From assembly GCA_025618425.1 (NCBI GenBank), contig CM046835.1, forward strand, positions 20,300,308 through 20,364,307: 64,000 nucleotides of DNA, given 5' to 3'. The DNA is from Heliocidaris tuberculata. Taxonomy: Eukaryota > Echinodermata > Echinoidea > Camarodonta > Echinometridae. The translations under genes were made by a program, and so were the position numbers. Numbering within the stretch: position 1 is the stretch's first letter; every line of letters starts with the position of its first letter. Below, in pieces: positions 45,652 through 57,868 of the stretch. Below the pieces are notes generated by a model. It had not been told where the DNA came from and did not search any database. It saw nothing but the letters and a program-made list of their open reading frames with translations.

Positions 45652-47096
45652 TAAAAATACACGAACGTAGACTTACTAGTGAAATCAAATCTTAAGGAGG
45701 ACAAGTGTAATGTTTACATATTCAATTTTGTCCAATAGATAATAATTGCCTCTGATTTCCCTCGACCTCGGTGTAGAATACAAATAATGGGTACTAGTAA
45801 CAAACCTTCTGCATAACATCTGCTTTAACGCAAGTTCATGTCTTTACGTCATACACCCTCTTCCTCCTCCACATCATCAATGTCCCCTCTCCTCATTACA
45901 CCCTCTCTCTATAAGTATTGTGAGGCGTAAATCTCAGTGAATGACAGAATAGTAGAAATAAAATTTAAATCGTTTGTAGAAGGGGGAAAAGAATTTGATT
46001 TGCAAGAACTATATACTGGCAATTTTTGAAAGTATCAACCAGATTGGCAAATTAGAAACATTAATTATTCTTCACAAAGCGCATTTTGAAAAGTTATTCG
46101 CAAAACAATTTGCGATGAGAAGAAAACACTGGTTGCTGCGAAATTACAATATTTTTTGTCTATTTTCGTTTTCTAGAAATGGTCGCACTTTTTTCAGGAT
46201 GATCTAATTGAGATGCAATCCCATGAGTGTTCGTCAAACGAGTCGAAAATTTGCCCCATTCTAACGATAATTATAAAAAATCAAACTTCCCACTACATGG
46301 CGCCCTTTGAAGAGGCGACTTCCCTTTAGCATAGGTCTTGAATTTGAACAGTGAGGAGAAAGGGGGTGCTAGATTGTGTCAAATAAAACAGTTATAGAAG
46401 AAAATGTTGTGCAGTTCCAAACCTTTTGGATGGTAAAAGCACATTTCGACATTGGTATGAAACTTGGGGAGGAGGAACATGTCTCTCCCTCCAGTAGTTT
46501 CGGGACGCGGTGATTAAGGCTTCCAATCAATATACTTAACCCCGACCCCATGCATCCATCCCTCTATTCTAAATAATGATGGACGTACGCCCCATCAGCA
46601 TCCAAACCATTTACCTCCAGGGTTTTCCCCGGCTAAAAAAAAAAACCCGCTTGAAATCATAATTGATATCTGCTGTTTAGAAAATAAATACCGCGCGTCT
46701 AATAATCGAGGTCCCCCTATCCTGCTCTTGACACCGATCTGAGATGCTTGAGGAGCTTGTAAAACAAAGATCGAGTATAAACATCGATTATTCCCATTTC
46801 TAATTTAAATCCATTCCCAAGGCCCAGTTTGCACATGACTTGTGTGATTTCGTTTTGATTCACAATTAAAAGACAACAACCATTGAACTTTAATGTGAAT
46901 GCCCATGGGTAGTAGCATTTATACTATTGAAATGCTTTTTTCCAAACTAAAATATGCAGAAAGAGCTCGAGCATATTATTTCTTTTTCTTGAGCTGCTCT
47001 AAAAACTCTGACAAAACAATTGTTTTTCTGTAAAAGGCACACACGTCAAAAATGAATTCCCCTGGTAGTGTAAGAGTAATAGAAAATGACAGAGTG
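45652..47096. other. Gene-free interval
   Basis: No gene recognised. Confidence 0.5.
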
Positions 47097-47350
47097 AGAT
47101 AGGATCTGAGGGGGAAAATTGAGGAGGTGAGAAAGAAAGAAGGGGAGAGAGAGGGAGAGAGAGAGGGGGAGAGAGAGAGAGAGAGATGCAGACAGAGAGA
47201 AAAGGAGAGAGCGAGTGTGTCTGTAAGAGACAGAGATAGAAAGAGAGAGTGACAGAAAGAGAGGGAGGGAGAGAGAAAGGTGTAACAAAAAGACTGAGAG
47301 AGACAGGGAGAGAGGGATAGGGGGAGGGAGAGAGCGATAGAGCGAGAGAG
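47097..47350. repeat. GA-rich simple repeat
   Basis: (GA)n with G insertions and GACAGA words. The minus-strand S/L-rich frames (133-143 codons) are artefacts. Confidence 0.9.
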
Positions 47351-50050
47351 ATACTGGTCTAGGAGGTAAGAGGGCACTTAAGAGATAGTGGCGTATAGCA
47401 AGACGAACAAAATAAGAAATCTCACCTTCCGTGGTTAGAATATCGGAAGAAAATAATGTGGACATCGCTAAAATCATATCACCAGTGAAAGGGCAGAATT
47501 TGACGTGCTGGGAATAATGCTCAAAAGAAAACAGTTCATCAGATTCAATCCTTTTTCACTAGATCAGCATGCATATCAAGCCCCGTAGAAAAGAAGTGTT
47601 TTCCTTACGTCACATGCCTGGGGAATGTTAAATATCATCACGTAAACAAAGTTGTCTATAGTCTTTGAATGTTGAATTAAACCACTGTTTTTTTAAGGGG
47701 GGGGGGCAAGTGAGGAGGGGGTAAAGAAAGAGAGATAAATAGAGAAATAAAGAGATGCAGACAGAGAGAGAAAAGAGAAAGCGATAACAGAAAGTGTCAG
47801 AGAAACTTCTGATGAAATGGAAACTAGATATCTTATTTAGTGCTAAAAAAAAATTTGAATTTTAAAGGTCAAATCTCTGGTTTAGATATTGTATTCTCTC
47901 AAATCGTAATTTGAGTATTATTATCGATCAAAAGTGTCAATTTTCGTTACAATTTCTGTTATCACCGTACACAATCATGTCTGTGTGGGTGTAGAAAGGT
48001 TAAATTTGAAAAGGATTTTAAGTTCTATTGTTGGTGCATGTTGGACCGTTCCCTGTGTAACGCAAATTAAGATCATGAATGAGATGAACTTTCTGATTTC
48101 AGATTTGTGAAAATGCTCTTTGATATTGATTTACTAAATAATACAGTGTCATCTTTCCTCCCCTCTCCAATCTCCACACTCCTTTTCATCATTCATCATT
48201 TCAATGACCCCCTCTATTCACCTTCTCCCCTAGCCTCCCCTTTTTTTTTCCACCTTCAATCCTCACTATCCCTTTTCTCTGTATTGTTCACGCATTATAC
48301 TTCATTGGTACTAATTTGCACGTGATTGAAACAGGTATATTTCGGCATTTTGCTATCCGATACTCAAGCCATGTAACTCTCCCGATCATTCAACATACTA
48401 GGAACATATTCTTTTACATGATATCAAGAAATTTGAACATGCACTTTGTGATACGTTAAACAGAGAAAGTACAGTTCTATCGAAAATTTTGAACTCGTTG
48501 GTGAAATATAAATTTTAGCCACAACTAAATTTCGCAGAAACACAATGTCTTCTATGAATACAAACACGATTACACATACATATTTGCTGCCGAGCGTTGT
48601 TCATTGCAATCATGGCCAATGCGAAAAAGTCACGGTTTTAGGCTTGAATCGGAAGCGATGACGAGTTAGTTGATAAGTTCGACGGCCGAAAATCTATAAA
48701 GGCTTAGAGCAAAAAGGACACTATGGCAATATACTGTCAATAGCGACAATGCCCTTTTTGCAGTGAAGTGCGACACATAGCCATCCTCTTCTTCCCGCGC
48801 TAATGTACGTCGATGAAGAGAAAGGACAATTTTATTTTCCGATTGATTTCGAATCACCATGTCCACGATCAATAAGTACTTGTAAAGCTTTATCTACAAA
48901 GAAAGTCAACAGTACTTTGCAAAAGGCAGGATGCGTCATTGACCTCCCGCAATGTTTATTTGATCTAGCTGTTGAACATAATTCTGTAGTTCATAACTTT
49001 ATGATATTTTTCAGTCATTTTCAAACACGTTGTGATGGTAAACATTACAACAACAATATCAAACTCCTTCATGTAGAACGTTAAAAATTCCCCATTGCTA
49101 CTTTTGACTATAACAATGCATTTTTATCCATCCGTTTTTATCCATCCGTCAACTCATTATTTTGTAGCCACAGTCTAATGAAACAAATCATATAGGCGTC
49201 GTGTAAAAGCAGGCTCAATTGACATATTTCGAAGATACAATTTACACCACAAATAAAAAGAAATACAAATATATGTAAATCCCAACACAACAATACTCCG
49301 ATACTGTTTTCTACGTTTCTACTCTGTTTTCCTTCTTTTTAACAAAATTCTAAAGCACTTTCCACGAACGTTTCAGAAAGTTTTCTTGACATGGTATTTT
49401 TATCTGTAATACTGCCAATATCGTCTTTCCCAATATACGACTCTGAAGTTTTCAATAAAAGGGGAGTTATAGTTGCGTGATCTGATTCAACCCCCAAGGT
49501 ACAGTATATGTTAGTATAGGCTTGCGATTACTAATTTTGTTCCATAATTCATCTAGAGTGCGTCCAAAATGAAATAAATTTGGGTGATATGAAAGATCTT
49601 ATGCTTTGTGTATGAAATCATAGATATTACAAATATATTTCAAATTTTCCTGACCTTCGCCCATCACAAGATAAATAAGTTCAGTATTGAATAGTGTACT
49701 ATAGGTGAAACCGGGAAAAAAAATTTGGGAATATGATGGCAAAGAAGACTTCTAACAAGAAAGAAACGTTTCTTTTTGGTAGGTTGTAAACTTCTTCTAT
49801 ATGAAGTTTAATGGGGTGTCTAAGAGAATATAAGAGTCTACATTTTCCTTCATGGTACTAACTTCAATTTCAATTGCCGTATACACACTGTTCTATTTTC
49901 ATGATGGTAACTAAAATATTCTTCAATACACAATACAAGCCTTATAACTGCATTCAAAGATAATAAGAAAATGAAAGCTGTTTTTCATTCAATTTCAACC
50001 AGTCTATTACCTTGGTATTAAACACAAGAGCCTTTTGCATTGCTTCTTGC
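47351..50050. other. Gene-free interval
   Basis: Purine-rich patch at about 47694-47805. A 93-codon frame at 48803-49084 (+) has a fairly even amino acid mix but no recognisable domain, and I do not call it. Confidence 0.5.
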
Positions 50051-50527
50051 CAGGTGCAGATCCAGGATTTTGTAATTAAAATACAAGCTGTGCCTTTTAA
50101 TAAACTCTTCCACTTTTGTTTCTTTATTATGCCTAATATCACAGAAATTATGATAGTATAATTATTGTTTATTATATGTAATTACTGTACTTAATTTTCT
50201 ATAATTTTTCCATTTATGTAAATATTTCTTATCGTAATTTTGTTTGATATATACCAATTTGTATATATGTAAAACACTGTAAAACATCTTGTGGAAATAA
50301 AAGAAACCTTGAAACCTTGAAACCTTGAAAAAAAATAATTTCGGTCCTTATATTTTACTAGAAATATCTTTTTCAATCAACAAAAAGAAATAAATAAAAT
50401 AATAGAAATAAAAAGGTTATCCCATTTTTTCAGGTTCATTTTATGTCAAATTTTTGGAAGGGGTACATTTTGGGGTTGCGGAAAGGGAGGGGGCAGGGGC
50501 GGTTATGCCCCTCTAAATCCGGCAGTG
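50051..50527. mobile_element. Possible element with GGATCCAG-like ends, hosting a LINE tail
   Basis: Left CAGGTGCAGATCCAGGAT and right (reversed) CACTGCCGGATTTAGAGG are loosely inverted and recall the CAGTGGCGGATC ends seen elsewhere. The interior is largely the LINE tail at 50103-50330. No target duplication was found. Confidence 0.35.
50103..50330 (+). mobile_element. LINE 3' tail, copy 2
   Basis: Matches 40110-40352. It ends AATAAAAGAAACCTTGAAACC, with three ACCTTGAA units and then an A-run, which is the expected terminus of a target-primed insertion. Confidence 0.65.
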
Positions 50528-51562
50528 AGATGCAGATGATTTGATGACAAACCAAACTGAATTTTTTTTGTCTCTACTCTTCCTGTCTGATAATATTCAG
50601 TGATTTCTATAATTGTGCACCATGTCTAATCAAGGGAATCTTCAAATGATAAGAAATGCAAGTTCGAAAATTCTGAATTTGCAAGAATTTGGGTTTTTTG
50701 TGGAAAATGCTTACACTACATCAGAATGATGAGAGTGGGATTAATGCACGAGTACATGACTTTTCGCGGAGAAGGAGGAGGGGTACTGCACAGAATTTGT
50801 TGACGAGGGTTAAACAAATTCCAATAAGTAATTAAAAAGAAAGAAAAGGAAGGCTCCTAAATCATGAAATATGCCTATATACAAGGATAAACACGGCCTC
50901 CTAAAAAAAAAAGAAAAAAAAAAAGAAGAGAAACTGCCGATCTCAAAAGTGAAATTATCCGACAGGATAGGAGTCATCACTGTCCTTACAGAGGGCAATA
51001 TATCATTATTCATGAATCACTAGTAGGATGAAGGCAAAACAAGAATAAAATGGGAATTTCCCCTTCATACCTCGACAGGATGTGTGATTCTTGATTTCCC
51101 ATATGGTTTCTTGGCTTCAGGTTTTAATCACATTATAGAAAATGTTTTAAATTGGTCAAATTTTGTATAACTATGTTAAGATTTCATTTTTTTGACGTCA
51201 ACACATCTTTAATAATGGCATTGCTTGATTCATATTTGTTTGCGTTTATCAGAGATTTCGTTACTAAAATAATATTCTATTTCTTGTCTATCAAAAATTT
51301 TGTCACGTCTATTTCTGGTATGTTTGGCGATGATTCCAAATGAATATAATATTTTCAGTGATTCTTCAAGATGTCTCGTAGATGAAAATTTGCAATTTAC
51401 AAAATCGCCACAGGGACATTTTGTTGCCTTTACTTGTGTTCATCTTTATTCCTATGAGCATGATTAGGCACATGCTTATATTAGCAAATAATGGACAAGG
51501 GGATACCTACTCTCATAATTTTCTTTAGAAGCTTAATATAAATACAATACTTCAATATTTCT
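50528..51562. other. Gene-free interval
   Basis: No gene recognised. Confidence 0.5.
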
Positions 51563-51920
51563 TTAAAGAAATTACATTACATTGTGAAAGAACTGTCTGG
51601 AAGAAATTTGGAAAGATTGATTATGCAGTAGAAATAATTGGTGTATATTATCAGGCTTCGGAACCATTAAAATGATTTTAAAAAATTGAATAAATCTTTC
51701 TGAAAGTAACATACATTGCACATGGGTGTATTCGAAACTACATATGTGGCATGAATGTTTGGTCGAAACTTTTCAGCTATTTATCGGCATATTTCGAATT
51801 TGAGGGTATTTGAAGAGCGATCCTTTTAATGGGACGTTCCTTTTATGATATTCTTCCAAACTGACATGAAAAGAATGAGAAAACTCACATTTTTTGAAAA
51901 CCTTTACCAGAACACAAAAT
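51563..51920 (+). mobile_element. TTAA MITE family R1 copy 3
   Basis: Starts TTAAAGAAATTACATTAC, diverged from the other copies. It then matches the family through ATTGTGAAAGAACTGTCTGG, the TGGTGTATATTAT block, TTTCAGCTATTTATCGGCAT and the GAAGAGCGATCCTTTT block. It ends near the CTTTACCAGAACACAAAATT block. The terminal TTAA on the right is not preserved. Confidence 0.7.
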
Positions 51921-52076
51921 TCTCTCTACGAAATTAATATATCATTCATTGATTTTGGCTTTGCACAATATATCTATAACTGCAATATGGTCAGCAATTA
52001 TTTTACTGCCTATGTCAGCATTGCCAAAATCAAAACCAGTGTTGTTGCTGCTGCTTGGGCTTTAACCGTTTATAAG

Positions 52077-52110
52077 TAAATCAAATCAAATCAAATCAAA
52101 TCAAATCAAA
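52077..52110. repeat. (AAATC)n pentanucleotide repeat
   Basis: Six to seven AAATC units. Such pentamers often form LINE 3' tails, but no LINE body is recognised upstream. Confidence 0.9.
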
Positions 52111-52467
52111 CATTATTATATGAGGTCTAAAATGATTAACAATTTTATAATAATTATTCAGGGGTACTATTGTTGCGAACATGCGAACATAGGACTTTTC
52201 GGGTCCTAGACCTTTAATCTACTCTCATCCCCCGGCCAATCAGTACTGTTATTACTCCCTTGCAGTATCGGGAACTTGGCGTCGGGGGGGGGGGGGGGGG
52301 GGGAGCAAAACATTAAAGCCAGTGGTCATCTATGTATTTCAGCCTGGGAATAACCTGAGGGGCACCATAATTTGCTCCATTCAGTAGATCCAAGATCGTT
52401 GTCAGCAAATTTGTATCTTGAGTCCAACGACCTTCTGTTTTTTCCTAGTAGAAAATTTATTTTATTC

Positions 52468-53019
52468 GGTGACATGTCGTTTTTCTAAAGGTTCATAATT
52501 TCGAAGGTTCGTATTTCTAAAAGTTCGTTACTCCGACGGTTCGTAATTCCGAATTTTCATAATTCCGAAAATGTAAAAGGGTTCATAAATCCGAAAATGT
52601 AATAGGGTTCGTAATTCCGAAAATGAAATAGGGTTCGAAATTCCGAAAATGAAATAGGGTTCATAATTCCGAAAATGAAAAAGGGTTCATATTTCCGAAG
52701 GTTCGTAATTCCGAAAAGTTATATATAGGACTCTATTGCACTTTCGGAATTACGAACCTTCGGAATTATGAACCCTTTTCATTTTCGGAATTACGAACCC
52801 TATTTTATTTTCGGAATTACGAACCTTCGGAATTATGAGCCCTATTTCGTTTTCGGAATTATGAACCTTCGGAATAACGAACCTTCGGAGAAATGAATCA
52901 AATGTGCAGAATTATGAACCCTATTTCATTTTCGGAATTATGAACCCCCTTCTATGGTAAATTTGTTTTCGGAATTACGAACCTTCGGAAACACGAACCT
53001 TCGGAAAAACGAGTACACC
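52468..53019. mobile_element. Foldback element of TTCCGAA motifs
   Basis: The left half is a tandem series of units such as GGGTTCATAATTCCGAAAAT, about 27 bp each. The right half is the same series inverted (TTTTCGGAATTATGAACCC). The switch lies at about 52722-52742 around TTATATATAGGACTC. The outer ends GGTGACATGTCGTTTTTC and, reversed, GGTGTACTCGTTTTTC also match. A C-run follows at 53021-53038. No ORF. Confidence 0.88.
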
Positions 53020-53038
53020 TCCCCCCCCCCCCCCCCCC

Positions 53039-54033
53039 TCTATTCAATAGGCTATGTAATTTTTCTTTGCTGAAGTTCAAAGCTGTGTGTGAAGCTCTAT
53101 GATGTTTCTATTAAAAAACGCATAATACATTTCTTGTATACAATCACATATGTCATGCTCTTGAATTTTATGAATGTAATGCTGCTACTTTTCTGTATGA
53201 ATTAAAACTGAGAATGATCCTGTACCTTCCAATTTTTATCCATGAAGAATTTGATTTTGATTTTGATTTTGATTTTATAGGAAAATTTGGTAAGATTACC
53301 CTCCCCTCCTCCCCCCCCCCCCCCCCCCCCGCCTTCAGCACGGCGTAGTAATACTCTCTAGAGACTTTATATGTGTACATAAATCCAGTGCCATTTCTTG
53401 GGCTTAGAAATAAATATCATAGATGGCAGCTTTACTTGTTTCAAGTTCTTATTCCACATTTTCAATTTGGGTCCTTATCAAAATGAAATGGATACCGTCG
53501 GCCTCGGCTTTGGAGAAGGATTTATTTGATTTGTGGTGGCACACTTTTCATAAATCACAATCTAAACCGTTTTCACAGTCGACAAAATATTCTCCTCGGT
53601 AGAATACCAATCCATAATAACTCACCTCCAAAAGTCCTCTGTGTACCATGAAGCGCTATACAGTGATTGATAACGGGAATTAAATATCAAATTCTAGCCG
53701 GAAATGAGAAATGGAAGTAAAATTAAATGCTAGTATAGCTGGGCTTTTTGGCACGACGATGAATATTATAGAAGATCTGAGTCAGTCCCTATGAGACCCT
53801 TCTGAATTCAGAATCACAGGGATTCCTTAAAATGGATGATCTTTGTAGTAATAATTTATAATAATATTATACCATATAGCGCATATTATCCCTATGCGCT
53901 GTAAGAAGAGGAAGAATAAAAAGTGGATTGAGAAGCTTGAGAAGTATGAGGTATGCTCAACCTACTTCCTCTAGTTTGTAATCTAAAGATTATCATTCAA
54001 GTCTCTTTCCATTTCTCAGTCTCCCTCTTACCC

Positions 54034-54064
<31 letters not shown>

Positions 54065-54793
54065 GTAACTATATTTAATCTTCTTTCTCTCTCAGAGTTT
54101 TTCCGGAAAAAAAATAATATTGCCTTATTTTTGATCAAACAACCAGTGCTTTTTTACTTTTTTTAGAATAGTAAATCACCAATTTTTATAACAACATTCC
54201 ATTGAAGTTTTGGGAATTCATTTCCTTTTAAAACATCTTAATATTTGTGTGTTCCTGTTGATCCTTTCTTAAAGGAATCTTCTTAGGGTCAATAGAAGAA
54301 AAGAAAATCTAAATCAATCCATGATTGGTAAATTGGGAGTAGTAAACAACTCCAAACCTGCATATAAATATGTGACACTTTTCATCGATATATTTTAAAA
54401 ACAATTTCAATGGTCAGATGACATTTCATATTAGGATTATACTACCATTCTTAGAAAAATATGGAGCAGTGTAAAGGGGCATAATAGCGAAGGAGCAACA
54501 GACACATAGTGAAATAGTTATGTCAAGAAATAACATTTGCAGGTAATTCAGGTAATTTTTCCCCATCAGTGTTTAAGAAAGGCTTTCAGAACCTTTGATA
54601 AATGGTGAAAGTAGGAAAAAAAATCTCTTCTAACTCGATCAACGATTATCTTGCTGTCTTCATATTCCTATAGCAATTTTAGAACAGATTATTTCACCAT
54701 CTTCATTTTACCTCCCACATGCTATATAGGAGACCAACTTTTAAAAAACAGGTAGTCAATATGGAGAGTCTGTGGATTTCAAAATGAAGTGGC
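53039..54793. other. Gene-free interval
   Basis: (TTTTGA)n at about 53249-53273, C-runs at about 53311-53330 and 54031-54044, and (CT)n at about 54045-54064. No gene recognised. Confidence 0.5.
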
Positions 54794-55282
54794 TTAAAGA
54801 TAAAGTTGAGTTCTGGCCATGCGATTACAGTGTGAATAAACTGTCCAAAAGCAATTGGGAAAGGTTGATCGTGTCTAAATAAGAACTGGTGTATACTGTG
54901 AGGGTTTTGGAATCATCAAAATGATAAGATATTGACCCAATCTTGCTGAAAAGCACATGTACTTGACACAGAAATTGGTATATGGGACTGTACACACAAG
55001 TGGCATGAATGTTCGGCCCGAATATTTCAGATATTTTTCTTCATATTTCGAATATGAGGCAGAGGTATAGATAAAGCATTGGAGGGGCAATCATTGTTTG
55101 AACAATGCACTGCCCCTCGAATCCTTTTGTCTATTTCTAACGAATCGACGCCTCTGATAATATGAGGGCATCTGAAGAGCAATCCGTTTTAGGGGACATT
55201 TCTACTATGATGTTCTTTTAAACTGAAATAATATGAATGAAAAAGCTCACAAATTATTTCCAAAACTCAGCCTTCCCTTTAA
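54794..55282 (+). mobile_element. TTAA MITE family R1 copy 4, with a nested insertion
   Basis: TTAA at 54794-54797 and 55279-55282. Termini are AGATAAAGTTGAGTTCTGG and, reversed, AGGGAAGGCTGAGTTTTGG. It is 489 bp long; removing the 108-bp nested insertion gives about 381 bp, close to copy 1 at 376 bp. Confidence 0.85.
55060..55158. mobile_element. ~99-bp CAGAGG MITE nested in R1
   Basis: Starts CAGAGGTATAGATAAAGC and ends CGACGCCTCTGAT. AATATGAGG is present on both sides (55051-55059 and 55159-55167) and is single in the other R1 copies. The interior carries a small inverted repeat, GGGGCAATCATTGTTT paired with AACAATGCACTGCCCC. A duplication of 8-9 bp with CAGAGG ends suggests a minimal hAT-type element. 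Confidence 0.78.
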
Positions 55283-55784
55283 TGTAAGAAATATCAAAGT
55301 TCAATGTGTTGAACGTGAGTATTAAGATGATGGCTTTTTGATTAGATTATTTCACGAATATATCGAGATGAGAGCCGACGTTTAGGCATACAAATGAAAA
55401 GCGAGAAAATTGCGCTATTCAAGCACCAATTCTTTACTCGAATATAAGTGAAAGCCATAAGGCTAATGGGAAAGTCATTCTATCCGCTTTCGAGGACAGG
55501 CACTTTGGGATCCACGTGCTTTATTGCATGAATGTCATTGAAAATAGTGAAATCATTCTCCGGTCAAATTTTAATATCCAAAGCTTTTAGAGAGGAGCGG
55601 AAGGAAGCAAATCCTAACCGCGCGGGACATGTCCTTGACTTGATTCCTTTTCTTTATTTTCATCCTAATCTTTTTACACCTGTTCTTTTTAACTAACCGC
55701 TACTGCAAAAGGTACATCGTCTTGTCTTGGTAAGTTCTGGTAATGGCAGAAAATTAAATTTCACTGATTTAAACCACATTTTAA

Positions 55785-56303
55785 AGGTTGGTCACAACCG
55801 GTCGTGCACCTCCTTCCGTGTGGTCTGCGACGGATTTCGCAGAAATACCTTGCGTCGCACGCACGGGTCTGCACGTTTTTTCCAAGCACGTAGGAGCACG
55901 CAGGACATGCAAGGAGGCTGTTGGACATGTCCAACAATCTCTGCGTGTGGTTACGTGTTCTGATGAACGCACGTGATCATCAGACTTCCTGCGCGTGCTT
56001 CTTGCGACCATCGCACGGGCTTCTTGCGGAGGTCTCACGAAGCCCAAAGCTCCATACGGAGCTGTGACATGTCGCGCGTCGGTTGCACGTCGGTTGCTTG
56101 GTATTTGTACGGGGCTTTACGTTCGCCTCAAGAGTTCTTGCAGGTAAGAGTGGGTATATCAATAAGGGGGGTGCAAGACGACCAAGAGAAGATGCAGGGA
56201 TGTGCACGACTGGTTGTGACCATGAAAAACGAAGGAAGTACGAATCGCAGGAGTTGGCCCACGGCCGATCGCAGCTGCGGACACGCACCATCAGTTGTGA
56301 CCA
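55785..56303. mobile_element. GC-richer MITE with GGTCACAACC ends
   Basis: TGGTCACAACCGGTCGTGCA at 55789-55808 pairs with its near-complement at 56203-56222 (19 of 20). A third partial copy, CAGTTGTGACCAT, lies at about 56291. The interior repeats TTGCGACC, GCACGGG and CACGTAGG-type words. Several frames of 60-148 codons on both strands overlap here and share no recognisable domain; they result from the higher GC of the element. Confidence 0.7.
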
Positions 56304-56528
56304 TAGCATAAGACATCTGCCAATGAAATTCGTAGAAGAAGAAGGATAAGAATTATCGACTGTACGTATAATGTGCAAAGAAAGATAAGAACGTCCAGCT
56401 GGATTTTCAGACAGCGTGCCGAGCAATGGAACACGGCTATGGTGAGTGTGATTTCAATGACTAATTCATGAGTTTCTTTTATATTTTGGTGATCTAAACC
56501 CCCGATCTACTGTATGATAAACAATTCA

Positions 56529-56680
56529 GGGCCCCGTAACACAAATAATAAGTTAGCAAGTGATTGCTATTTTGCGATTGATCGCTTTGTCATTGTATAT
56601 GCGATTGATCGTAAAATATCAATTGTACGAATGATTGATTGATCGTATGATGAATTGACAAATTTTGTGATACGAGGCCC
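56529..56680. mobile_element. Harbinger-type MITE
   Basis: GGGCCCCGTAACACAAA on the left and (reversed) GGGCCTCGTATCACAAA on the right, 152 bp apart. The interior has repeated GCGATTGATCG words. GGGCC...CACAAA ends are typical of Harbinger MITEs. The 3-bp flanks TCA and AGA do not match. Confidence 0.65.
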
Positions 56681-57868
56681 AGAAATACTCTATGCCAATT
56701 TCTTCTGACATGGAGTATTTCATCACAAGAAAACAAGTAAGCTATAAAGTGACAGTAAATTGAAGCTCCTAATGGCGCCATCACTGTAAGGTGGTGCTGT
56801 TCAAGTTTTGGCAGTTTAATGCCATTTTAAACTGGGGTTACCATAAAAAAACGCTAATGTGAGTGGACATTGACGACAAATTTGTTTTGTTGCTGCCATT
56901 TTTAATACAAATAATATTTAGATGCCATTTTTAATAAAAGTAATATTTAGATCTTTGATGGTGAAAGATCCTCTTTTGCTCGTCTATAGAGATTAGAGCA
57001 TGAATGTCATCAACTAGACATCAAAAACGAACGAAATGCTATTTTTAAGGGGGGGGGGGACAGTAAAAGCTTACACCCAAAATAGATTTTTTAAATTACT
57101 CGTCCTTTGTTTTGTTTTGTTTTTTAACTGGAGCCGATCCCGCCATCCTCCTCACGGAACATGATTAAAAATAGAAATAAATGATTCTAAATCTCATCTT
57201 CAAGAGAACAAAATTGCTTGAGTAGACCCTGCATAGGTTAAAGACCAAAAATTAAGTATACACACATAAGCCTATACCATACGTGGAAGAGGGGAGAGGG
57301 GGATGCTTTTTAGTCGTAATGACAGAAGCGAAGTCAATTCGCTCATTCTTAATTTTATGTGAAAGCCGAATGTGTTGTGTGAGGAAGATAGTTTGCTTGT
57401 ACGAGAAAATTTATCATGGCGCCTCATTTCAGAAATGACATTATTCCTGAAATGAATCACCCATGTTCACAGACGGTCTTGAAAAGATAGCTTGTATGAA
57501 ACAATGACAAAATACATTTCAGATTCAATTTATTTGGATTTCTTGGAACAGATCGAGTAGAAGATGCAGACTGATGGTATAATCTTTGTTATCTTCAATT
57601 TCCTTTCTTTAATCACTCAGACGTTATTTATAACAACACAAAAGCGCTCTCAAAACACGCTGCGTTTTTCAGTTTTCGTATCCTTTCATAAACATTTGCA
57701 TTGATAACTGTATCCATTAAATTTCAAACACTTGTGATAACCCATCCGATATATCTTGCAAGTCGATACAATAACAAAAACAACAAATAACGACAAAAAC
57801 GACAAGAAAACAAACCCTGTCAACCAACAATTTAAACAAAAGTACTCATGATGAACTAGCGTCCTTAC
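56681..57868 (-). other. Non-coding interval, start of first intron of the receptor gene
   Basis: Immediately follows the GTAAGG donor on the minus strand. Contains a G-run at about 57050-57058. No downstream exon with the expected next stretch of the ligand-binding domain was recognised here. Confidence 0.55.
57863..57868 (-). other. 5' splice donor of the receptor exon
   Basis: The minus-strand sequence ACACAG/GTAAGGAC fits the metazoan donor consensus. Beyond it the open frame continues for 60 codons with a hydrophobic run, but that is intron read-through, not protein. Confidence 0.85.

Noticed and set aside
46976..47477. 133- and 143-codon minus-strand frames
   Set aside because: GA microsatellite read in the complementary direction; low complexity.
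48803..49084. 93-codon frame with mixed composition
   Set aside because: No domain, no neighbouring splice signals that would join it to a gene, and no similarity I can name.
55727..56426. Cluster of overlapping frames up to 148 codons
   Set aside because: GC-richer interior of a MITE with few stops in all frames; no domain and no codon preference for one frame.
57686..57868. Continuation of the receptor frame past the donor, with a hydrophobic segment
   Set aside because: A consensus GTAAGG donor ends homology exactly at codon 129; the hydrophobic run is intron translation, not a membrane helix.
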